Shown here one piece after another: positions 38,157 through 45,307 of a DNA stretch of 64,000 bases (position 1 is the stretch's first letter; each line of letters begins with the position of its first letter). Where the stretch lies: contig NZ_JAHHZF010000010.1 of assembly GCF_018729455.1 (NCBI RefSeq), forward strand, positions 1 to 64,000, read 5' to 3'. The position numbers and the translations under genes are program-made. Below the pieces are notes generated by a model. The model was not told the DNA's origin and did no database searches. It was given only the letters and a program-made list of their open reading frames with translations. Origin of the DNA: Prosthecodimorpha staleyi. GTDB lineage: Bacteria; Pseudomonadota; Alphaproteobacteria; Rhizobiales; Ancalomicrobiaceae.

Positions 38157-39497
38157 TCATGCCCGGACCGTGCCGAGCCCGCACCAGGTGGCCACGATGG
38201 CGGCGGCGGTCTCCACGGCGCGCAGGTGATCTTCAAGATCGACCCATTCGTCGGTCCGGCCGTTCTGGGTCAGATCGCCGCCGAGCGGACCGAGCCCGAC
38301 GGTCGGGATGCCCTTCTGGACGATCGGATTGCGGATGTCGCTCGCCGTGTGCATCGGATTGACGAAGGGCGCCCGGCCCGTGACCGCCTCGACCGCCTGC
38401 GCGACGGCCCGGAACAGCGGACTGTCGGCCGGGGTCTCGGCCGGCGAGACGCCGGCCAGGAAGCGGACCGTCGGGGGATGGGCAGCCAGCCACGGATCGT
38501 TCGCGGCGGCCGTCCGGACCGCGGCAGCCAGTTCCTCGGCCACCGCCTCCAGCGTCTCGCCGGGCGGAAACGACACGGCGCCGGCGACGGTGCACAGCTC
38601 CGGCGCCCGCGCCAGGGCATCCAGGCTCCCGGCGACGACATGGGAGACCATGATGTTGGTCGACCGGCCGACCGCCGCCTCCAGGAGCGGATGCCGGATG
38701 CGCGCCGCCCGTTCGGCTTCGAGCTGGCGCAAGGCCGCGCGCACATAAGCGCCCTTGGCGATCGGATCGATGGCCTGATGGGCGAAGGCGGTCTGCAGCG
38801 GCTCGGTCGTCTCCGGGCCGCGGCCCGGGACATCGATCCGGAACTCGAGCTGGCCGGACGCGAAGGCCTTGACCTCGGCGAGGCCGGCACCGGATTCGGC
38901 CGGATGCAGATAGACCGCCGCATCCGCCGAGAGCCCGCCATGGAGCAGCGCCGAGACGCCGCGCGCGTGGCGCTTGCTCGGCGTCGAGACCAGGATCACG
39001 TCGCCGTCCGGTTCAAGACCGGCCGTTCGGATCAGGTCGACCGCCCCGACCATCGCGGCGACCCCGGCGAGATCGTCGGCGACGCCCCAGCCGTAGAGGC
39101 GTCCGTCCCCGATCGAGCCGGCAAAGGGATCGCGCGTCCAGGTGTCGAGCCCGGCGAGCGGTTCGCTGTCCGGATGGGCGAAGAAGATCAGGCTCCGGCC
39201 GCCGCCGCGGCCCTTCAACCGCGCGACCACGCAGGTGCGCGTCTCGGCCGGCGTCGCGCGCGGCGCCGCGAACTCGCCGACCAGCGGCACTGTGGCGGGA
39301 TCATAGGCGACCGTCTCGACCGTGGCGCCGTGCGCCGCAAAGGCCTCCGCGACGCGCGCCTGAACGGCGGCCTCGCCGTCGCGCTGCGCCGCGATCAGCG
39401 CCCGGAGCAGGCCGATCGTCGCCTCCCGGCGCTCGACCGAGGCCGCCCGCAGACGGGTGAACACGTCGCCGGTCGCATCGTCGGCGGGGGATGTCAT
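38157..39497 (-). CDS. M20-family metallopeptidase/amidohydrolase
   Basis: 446 residues. 'SLIFFAHPDSEPL' gives the first zinc His/Asp region and 'GRLYGWGVADDLAGVAAMVGAV' the bridging Asp (family GRG..DMKG). The Glu of the usual 'EE' pair appears changed: 'ILVSTPSKRHARG', so the catalytic/metal pair is unusual. The end 'FVNPMHTASDIRNPIVQKGIPTVGLGPLGGDLTQNGRTDEWVDLEDHL' is typical. Removes an acyl, carbamoyl or peptidic group from a substrate in this pathway; exact reaction unknown. Confidence 0.82.
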   Translation of the reverse strand: MTSPADDATGDVFTRLRAASVERREATIGLLRALIAAQRDGEAAVQARVAEAFAAHGATVETVAYDPATVPLVGEFAAPRATPAETRTCVVARLKGRGGGRSLIFFAHPDSEPLAGLDTWTRDPFAGSIGDGRLYGWGVADDLAGVAAMVGAVDLIRTAGLEPDGDVILVSTPSKRHARGVSALLHGGLSADAAVYLHPAESGAGLAEVKAFASGQLEFRIDVPGRGPETTEPLQTAFAHQAIDPIAKGAYVRAALRQLEAERAARIRHPLLEAAVGRSTNIMVSHVVAGSLDALARAPELCTVAGAVSFPPGETLEAVAEELAAAVRTAAANDPWLAAHPPTVRFLAGVSPAETPADSPLFRAVAQAVEAVTGRAPFVNPMHTASDIRNPIVQKGIPTVGLGPLGGDLTQNGRTDEWVDLEDHLRAVETAAAIVATWCGLGTVRA

Positions 39498-39510
39498 GGG
39501 CGAGGCTCCG

Positions 39511-40362
39511 TCAGAGGGCGATCGCGGCCGCACGGCCGGCGAGGAGGGCGAGAACCGAATAGGCGGTGAGATCGGGCCCCGGATCGGGGCGCGGGCCGAT
39601 GACCAGACGAATCGGTCCGGTTGCGACATCCGCGACCAGTTCGTAGCGCACGCCGGGCAGATCCGGATCGGCGACCAGTTCGATCTCGGTCGCGTCGAGG
39701 CCGAGACCGGCGAGCGCGATGCCGGTGGCGGCGTTGAGATTGTGCGGAAACAGGCGCGCCGCCGCCCGCGCGCTGCCGCGGAAGAAGGTGGCGGGGCCGA
39801 CGAGCCGGTCGAGATCGACCATGCCGGCGGCGGCCGTGCCGCACCAGACGGCGGGCGGATAGCTTTGCACGAAGCGCACGCTGCGGAGACCGGCCGCAGC
39901 GGCGGCGGCGAGCAGACCGAGCGCCCCGGCCGCCCCGGAGGGCACCAGGATGCGGCCCGGCCCGCGGCCGGCGGCGTCCCGAAGCACGCCTTCGCCGCCC
40001 GGATCGGCAAAGGCGGCGAGCGACAGGGGAATGCAGTCGATGCCGGCGGCGAGCAGGGTCGGTGCGGCGTCGACCAGGGCCGCCGTCGAGGCACATTCGA
40101 CCACCAGGTCCGGGCGCCGCGTGACGAGGTCGTCGAGCGCGGCGCAGACGAGCCCGGCTTCGGGCGGATCGAGCATCCGGGAGCCGGGCGCCGGGCCGCC
40201 GGCCGTGCGCGTCAGGATGCCGACCAGTTCGGGACCATCCGGACGCGCCGCGAGCCCGCCGGCGATCAGCCGGCCGATCCGGCCGTAGCCGAGCAGGCCG
40301 CAGCGCAGGCGCGGTCGCGGGCCGGCGGATACGGCCGCAGACCTGACGTCGTCAGCGGGCAT
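39511..40362 (-). CDS. L-aspartate dehydrogenase-like (NadX-type) protein
   Basis: 283 residues. Rossmann motif 'RCGLLGYGRIGRLIAGGLAARP' and 'VECASTAALVDAAPTLLAAGIDCIPLSLAAFAD' match the NadX-type dehydrogenases; the domain end 'RLFPHNLNAATGIALAGLGLDATEIELVADP' holds the catalytic His in the 'PHNLN' motif. It could release ammonia from an amino acid like aspartate or do the reverse. The start at 40362 overlaps the permease stop by 11 bases. Confidence 0.82.
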   Translation of the reverse strand: MPADDVRSAAVSAGPRPRLRCGLLGYGRIGRLIAGGLAARPDGPELVGILTRTAGGPAPGSRMLDPPEAGLVCAALDDLVTRRPDLVVECASTAALVDAAPTLLAAGIDCIPLSLAAFADPGGEGVLRDAAGRGPGRILVPSGAAGALGLLAAAAAAGLRSVRFVQSYPPAVWCGTAAAGMVDLDRLVGPATFFRGSARAAARLFPHNLNAATGIALAGLGLDATEIELVADPDLPGVRYELVADVATGPIRLVIGPRPDPGPDLTAYSVLALLAGRAAAIAL

Positions 40363-41071
40363 CGCGCGCCAGCTCCGGGCTGTCGTCCTCCGGTGCCTTG
40401 GCCGCATAGCCCTTGGCGAAATGGGCCTCGATGCGTCGCTGGATCATCTCCCAGAGGGTGGTCATGCAGAGATAGAGGATCGCGATGCAGGTGAAGACCT
40501 CCAGCACCTCGAAGCGCTGCTGCATCAGGATCTGGCCGCGCCGCAGCAGTTCCTCCATCGAGATGACCGAGGCGATCGAGGTGGTCTTGAGGAGCCCGTT
40601 GACCGAATTGCCGAGCGCCGGGATCGAGACCCGGAGCGCCTGCGGCATGACGATCAGCAGGAAGGTCTTCGACCGGTTGAGACCGAGCGAATAGGCGGCA
40701 TCGCGCTGGCCCTGGTGGACCGACAGGATGCCGCCGCGCAGGATCTCGGACAGATAGGCCGCCTCGTTCAACGCCAGCCCGATCAGCGCGGACTCGATCA
40801 CCGAGAACCGGGCCAGCCCCAACTGGGGCAGGCCGGTATAGATGATGATCAGCTGGACGAGCAGCGGCGTGCCGCGGAACAGCCAGACATGGAAGCGGGC
40901 ATAGCCGGACAGGATCGGATTGCCCGACAGCCGGAACAGGACCAGGACCATGCCCAGCACGAAGCCGATCGCGAGCGTCGCGGCGGCCAGCGCCAGGGTG
41001 ACCAGCGCCCCCGTCAACAGGTAGCCGTTGACGAAGTAGCTGAAGAAGCCTTCCCAATTCCAGACTTTCAT
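40352..41071 (-). CDS. Polar amino-acid ABC transporter permease (module II)
   Basis: 239 residues, HisMQ/GlnP-type: 'FRGTPLLVQLIIIYTGLPQLG' and EAA loop 'SVHQGQRDAAYSLGLNRSKTFLLIVMPQALRVSIPALGN'. Follows the binding-protein gene by 40 bases. No ATPase gene of the matching type occurs in module II, so it likely borrows one, perhaps that at 29412-30149, and probably forms a homodimer as single-permease systems do. Confidence 0.92.
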   Translation of the reverse strand: MKVWNWEGFFSYFVNGYLLTGALVTLALAAATLAIGFVLGMVLVLFRLSGNPILSGYARFHVWLFRGTPLLVQLIIIYTGLPQLGLARFSVIESALIGLALNEAAYLSEILRGGILSVHQGQRDAAYSLGLNRSKTFLLIVMPQALRVSIPALGNSVNGLLKTTSIASVISMEELLRRGQILMQQRFEVLEVFTCIAILYLCMTTLWEMIQRRIEAHFAKGYAAKAPEDDSPELARDAR

Positions 41072-41111
41072 CGGGACTCCGATCGCCGCTGAGAGGTCGG
41101 CGGCCCTGCCG

Positions 41112-42038
41112 TCAGGCCGGGCCGGGGCCGTCGATCTTGAAGCTGTCGCCTTCGATCTTCAGCACGCCGTAGCGGTCGAACAGGGCATCGTAGAAGCCGC
41201 TCTTCTTCAGCCCGTTGAGCGCATCGACCACGGCCAGCGCCAGGGTCTTGTTGGCGAAGGCGAAGGTCGCGGTCTGCGGGAACAGGCCGGCGATGGCGCG
41301 GGTGAAGTCGCCGCGACCCTGCCAGTACATGGCGGTGGCGTCGATCGAGGTCGCCGCCTGGACCTGGCCGGCGCGCAGCGCCTGGAAGGCCTCGGCGAAA
41401 TTGTTGAAGGTGCGCACGTCGAGACCCGCCAGGCCTTCCTTCTTGAGCATGGTATCGACCTCGCGGGTGCGCCGCTCCTCGATGCCGCCGAGTTCCACGC
41501 CAACCGCCTTGCCGGCGAGGTCCTGCCACTTGGCGACGCCGAGCGGGTTGCCGCGCGAGACCAGGAAGCTGACCGCCGCCCGCTCGTAGGGGACCATGTA
41601 CATCAGCTTGGACCGCTCCTCGGTCCAGAAGATGCCGGTGTTGATCATGTCCCAGCGCTTGGCCGCCAGGCCCGGGACCATGGCGGCGAATTCGATGCGG
41701 ACATATTCGGGCGTCAGGCCGAGCACCTTGGCGATCTCGTTGCCGAGTTCGACCCGCATGCCCTGCAGCTCGCCCTTGTCGTTGACAAACTGGAGCGGCG
41801 GCAGGGTCGGGTTGATCGACATGATCAGCGTGCCGGGCTTGATCAGGTTCGGCGCACCGAGCTTGGCCTGGGCCGAGGCTCGGCGGCCGCCGAGCACGAC
41901 GCTGCCGGCCAGCGCGCCCGCGCCGAGGAGGACGCCGCGCCGCGTCGGGCCTGCCCCTGACGGGCTCGGGCCGGCCATCTTCGAGCCGAAAAGGCCGGAG
42001 AACCGGGCGTTCGAACCGTCGCGTGAATCCATCGTCAT
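41112..42038 (-). CDS. ABC transporter substrate-binding protein (module II)
   Basis: 308 residues. A twin-arginine-like signal 'TRRGVLLGAGALAGSVVLGGRRASAQA' begins near residue 32. Family 3 binding domain: 'TLIMSINPTLPPLQFVNDKGELQGMRVELGNEIAKVLGLTPEYVRIEF', 'WDMINTGIFWTEERSKLMYMVPY'. GGAGGG lies eight bases before the ATG at 42038. Divergent from the phosphotriesterase-like gene with a clear palindromic operator (42115-42131) between. Confidence 0.92.
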   Translation of the reverse strand: MTMDSRDGSNARFSGLFGSKMAGPSPSGAGPTRRGVLLGAGALAGSVVLGGRRASAQAKLGAPNLIKPGTLIMSINPTLPPLQFVNDKGELQGMRVELGNEIAKVLGLTPEYVRIEFAAMVPGLAAKRWDMINTGIFWTEERSKLMYMVPYERAAVSFLVSRGNPLGVAKWQDLAGKAVGVELGGIEERRTREVDTMLKKEGLAGLDVRTFNNFAEAFQALRAGQVQAATSIDATAMYWQGRGDFTRAIAGLFPQTATFAFANKTLALAVVDALNGLKKSGFYDALFDRYGVLKIEGDSFKIDGPGPA

Positions 42039-42114
42039 GTCTCATACCCTCCGCCGGGGTTGCGGGTAACCGGGCGCGGAGCGTCTCCGCATTCTTGTCA
42101 GAACGACGCCGCCC

Positions 42115-42133
42115 GCATACAAACAGTATGCAA
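42115..42133. promoter_or_regulatory. Candidate GntR operator C
   Basis: GCATAC-AAACA-GTATGC is a perfect inverted repeat in the divergent promoter of the module II binding protein and the phosphotriesterase-like gene. It is the best-formed of the four related sites. Confidence 0.7.
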
Positions 42134-42205
42134 ATTGCCGCCAATCTCACAAGAGGCGGGATTGGTCGGATTGCGCATTTCGGCGCCAGATCGAGGGGGC
42201 GGACC

Positions 42206-43255
42206 ATGATTGCGGCAGGGGCCGGGATGGAACCAGGGCGGATCGAGACGGTGCTGGGGCCGATCGCGCCCGCGGCGCTCGGGGCGACGTTGATGCACGA
42301 GCATCTGCTGTGCGACCTGACCGCGCCGGCCCGGCGCGGCCAGGGTCTGCCCGAGGCCGAGATCACGCTGGAGACCGTCTTCGACATGGGCTACCGGCCC
42401 GGCCGCTATCACGGCAATCACCGGCTCCAGGATGTCGCTCTCGCGACCCGCGAGGCCGCCGCCTTCAAGGCCGACGGCGGCGGCGCCATCGTGGAGCTGA
42501 CCACGGGCGGCATCGTGCCAGACCCCGAGGGTCTCGCGGCGATCGCCCGCGGCGCCGGCGTCCACGTGGTGCTCGGCGCCGGCTTCTATACGGAGAATTT
42601 CCTCGATGCCGAAACGCTCGCCCTGTCGACCGAGGCGCTGACCGAGATCACCATCGGTCAGCTGACCGAGGGCGCCTGGGGCACGTCGGTCCGCTGCGGC
42701 CTCATCGGCGAGATCGGTTGCTCCTGGCCGCTGACGCCGTTCGAACGGCGCTCGCTCAGGTCCGGCGCGCGCGCCCAGAAGGCGACCGGCGCGGCGATCA
42801 CCATCCATCCCGGCCGCGACCGCGCCGCCCCGGACGAGATCCTGGACGTGCTGGAGGCCGAGGGCGCCGACATCGCGCGCGTGGTCATCGGCCACATGGA
42901 CCGCACGCTGCTCGACGACGCCGACGTGATCGCCCTCGCCCGGCGCGGCTGCATCGTCGAATACGACTTCTTCGGCATCGAGCACTCGAACTACTGGCTC
43001 GGCGTGGTCGACATCCCGAACGACTGGATGCGCATCCGCGCCCTGCGCCGGCTGTTCGACGCCGGGCTCGGCGACCGGGTCGTCATCTCGCACGACATCT
43101 GCACCCGCACCCGCCTGCAGAGCCTCGGCGGCCACGGCTATGGTCACATCCTGCGCAACGTCGTGCCGCTAATGCGCGACCGCGGCTTCTCCCAGTCCGA
43201 AATCGATCTCCTGCTGGTCGAAACCCCGCGCAGGATCCTGACCATCGGCGGATAG
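42206..43255 (+). CDS. Phosphotriesterase-family metal hydrolase
   Basis: 349 residues from the ATG at 42206. 'ALGATLMHEHLLCDL' gives the HxH metal pair. 'RCGLIGEIGCSWPLTPFE' holds the Lys/Glu bridging position, occupied by Glu. 'GAAITIHPGR' and 'RVVIGHMDRT' supply the two His, and 'VVISHDICT' the Asp. So the binuclear zinc site looks complete. Family members include phosphotriesterases, lactonases and amidases; in this setting a lactonase or N-acyl hydrolase role seems plausible. Confidence 0.85.
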   Translation: MIAAGAGMEPGRIETVLGPIAPAALGATLMHEHLLCDLTAPARRGQGLPEAEITLETVFDMGYRPGRYHGNHRLQDVALATREAAAFKADGGGAIVELTTGGIVPDPEGLAAIARGAGVHVVLGAGFYTENFLDAETLALSTEALTEITIGQLTEGAWGTSVRCGLIGEIGCSWPLTPFERRSLRSGARAQKATGAAITIHPGRDRAAPDEILDVLEAEGADIARVVIGHMDRTLLDDADVIALARRGCIVEYDFFGIEHSNYWLGVVDIPNDWMRIRALRRLFDAGLGDRVVISHDICTRTRLQSLGGHGYGHILRNVVPLMRDRGFSQSEIDLLLVETPRRILTIGG

Positions 43256-43564
43256 GCCGGCGGGGTCGCGAGACCTCGGAAGGCCTCCCCCAAACCGCAA
43301 TCCCGGCCGGAGCGCCCAGCGCGGGAGGGAGCGGGTCCCGATGGCCTCGCTGCGGCGTCAAGATCACGAGTCAACGGAGTGCCGTGCGGCAAGTCGGGAT
43401 GGGAGTGGGCCCCGGATCGGCGGCCCTTCGGGCCTTGTCCGGGGATGCGACCGAGAGATCGAGACGCTTGAAGGAGTTGCGAACGCGCGTGCGAGAACCG
43501 GCGACCGCGGGATCGTGTCAAACCGAGGAAGGCGACCGCGCGCGGCCCGCGTCGGCACGTCCCC
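43256..43564. other. Intergenic region with hairpin
   Basis: 309 bases between convergent genes. CCCCGGA (43410-43416) pairs with TCCGGGG (43438-43444), and within it GGCCC-TTC-GGGCC forms a second stem, a terminator-like structure usable in both directions. No gene is supported here. Confidence 0.45.
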
Positions 43565-44221
43565 TCAGCCGAGCACCTCGACGGCGAATTTGTACAGGCT
43601 GCGGATATGCTGCTGTGTCGCCTTGCGGGCGGCCTTGGCGTCGCCGGCGGCGAGCGCGTCGAGGATCGCGACATGCTCGGTATTGTCGGGGTTGAGCCGG
43701 TCCTGGAGGCGGGCGATCTCGAACAGATGCGTCGTCGCGCGCAGCGAGTGGATCATCGCGGCCATGATCTCGTTGCCGCAGGCATCGACAAACAGGTCGT
43801 GCAGCTGCGCGTCGCAGGTCCAATGCGCGTCGCGCGAATAGGCCGGCGCCTTGGACAGGGCGTCGATGGCGGCCCGCACCTCGGCGATCGCGGCCGGCGC
43901 AATCCGCCCGATCGCGGCGGCGGCGGCCTCCGGCTCCAGGATCTCGCGCACCCTGAGGCTCTGCAGGTACTCGGTCAGCGTGACCCGCCGCACCATGTAG
44001 GAGCGACCCGCCGTCTTGACGATCAGCCCCTCGCCTTCGAGCCGCTGCAGCGCCTCGCGGATCGGCGTGCGCGAGATGGCCAGCGCCTCGGCGAGCTTCG
44101 CCTCGACGATCGCCTCGCCGGAGCGCAGGTCGTGCGACCGGATCAGGCCCGCGATCGCCCGATAGGCGAGCGCGGACAGGTTGCCGCCCGGTTCGGCGGT
44201 GGAGAGTTCGTCCTCGCTCAA
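43565..44221 (-). CDS. GntR-family regulator, FCD type (copy 2)
   Basis: 218 residues from a TTG start at 44221 that overlaps the stop of the upstream lyase gene (TTGA). Winged helix 'AIVEAKLAEALAISRTPIREALQRLEGEGLIV' and FCD domain with 'CDAQLHDLFVDACGNEIMAAMIHSLRATTHLFEIARL', 'TEHVAILDAL' and 'TQQHIRSL'. Paralogue of the regulator at 37444. Co-translated with the DapA-like lyase, it probably controls module II. Confidence 0.9.
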   Translation of the reverse strand: MSEDELSTAEPGGNLSALAYRAIAGLIRSHDLRSGEAIVEAKLAEALAISRTPIREALQRLEGEGLIVKTAGRSYMVRRVTLTEYLQSLRVREILEPEAAAAAIGRIAPAAIAEVRAAIDALSKAPAYSRDAHWTCDAQLHDLFVDACGNEIMAAMIHSLRATTHLFEIARLQDRLNPDNTEHVAILDALAAGDAKAARKATQQHIRSLYKFAVEVLG

Positions 44222-45126
44222 TCCGCACCTGCCAGGCTGAGGCCGAGGCGTTCGAGCACGCCGGCCAGAACGGGAATGTCGGCCTCGGGCAGCGGCAGGC
44301 GCGGGGCGCGCGGCGGGCCGACGCCCCGGCCGATCAGCCTGAGCGCCGCCTTGGTTCCAGCGACATAGCGCGGACCGCCGACCCACCAGAGCAGGTCGAC
44401 CATCCGCTGGTGGATCGCGCGCGCCTCGGCCGGATCGTTGCGGTCGCAGGCGGCCTCGAACAGATCAGCGGAGATGCGCGGCGCGACGTTGGAACAGACC
44501 GCGACCCAGCCTTCGGCGCCGAGGAAGAAGGATTCGTAGCCGAGCACCCCGGCGAAGACCGTCATCCGATCGCCGCAGAGACGGATGATGTCGCGCACGC
44601 GGGTCACGTCGAGCGTGGATTCCTTGATGTAGCGGACATTGTCGATCTCGGAGAGCCGGGCGACCGTCGCGGGCAGCATGTCGACATTGGCGGCCGCCGG
44701 GTTGTTGTAGATCATGATCGGGATGCCGATCTTGCCGGCGATCGCGCCATAATGGGCGACCAGTTCGGCCTCGGTCGGCACGGCATAGTAGGGCGGGATG
44801 ATCATCACGCCGTCGGCGCCGGCCGCCTCCGCCTCGCGCGCATAGCGCACCGCGTCGGGGGTATATTCCGCGCCGGTCCCGATCAGCACCGGCACCCGCC
44901 CGCGCGCCTGCCCGATCACGGTCTCGATCACCAGATCGCGTTCGTCCTGGGAGAGCGACAGGAATTCGCCGGTCGACCCGAGCGGCACCAGGCCGTGCAC
45001 CCCACCCTCGATCTGATCGTCGACCAGACGCTTCAGGGCCGCGACATCGATCGCGCCGCCATCCGGCGTGAAGGGGGTGACCAGAACCGTATAGGTGCCT
45101 CTGAAACCTGCCACACGGGCCTCCAT
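44218..45126 (-). CDS. DapA-family lyase (module II)
   Basis: 302 residues. Carries the standard family motifs: 'LVPLGSTGEFLSLSQDE', Tyr in 'IPIMIYNNPAAANVD' and Schiff-base Lys in 'VRYIKESTLDVTRVRD'. Likely an aldolase/lyase acting on a 2-oxo acid such as a pyrroline carboxylate derivative; not a plain DapA, given its setting. Divergent from the fused flavoenzyme gene, with candidate operator D between. Confidence 0.88.
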   Translation of the reverse strand: MEARVAGFRGTYTVLVTPFTPDGGAIDVAALKRLVDDQIEGGVHGLVPLGSTGEFLSLSQDERDLVIETVIGQARGRVPVLIGTGAEYTPDAVRYAREAEAAGADGVMIIPPYYAVPTEAELVAHYGAIAGKIGIPIMIYNNPAAANVDMLPATVARLSEIDNVRYIKESTLDVTRVRDIIRLCGDRMTVFAGVLGYESFFLGAEGWVAVCSNVAPRISADLFEAACDRNDPAEARAIHQRMVDLLWWVGGPRYVAGTKAALRLIGRGVGPPRAPRLPLPEADIPVLAGVLERLGLSLAGAD

Positions 45127-45249
45127 GCCCCCGCCCGGGAGCGCTCGATCAAGAATGCGGGGCCGCCGATCGGCCCCCGTCGCGGGGCGCTGCGCCCCCG
45201 ACCGGCATCGCAGGTCCGGAGGCGGGTTGGCAAGCGCCCTTGGAGATGA

Positions 45250-45268
45250 TTGCATACCGCCGATATAT
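45250..45268. promoter_or_regulatory. Candidate GntR operator D
   Basis: TTGCATACCG followed by CCGATATAT: the left half GCATAC is perfect, the right half is degenerate. Located between the divergent lyase and fused flavoenzyme genes, 40 bases before the latter. Confidence 0.4.
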
Positions 45269-45307
45269 TTTCGGAACAACCAGTCGCGTCCCCGGAAGGT
45301 GATTCTC

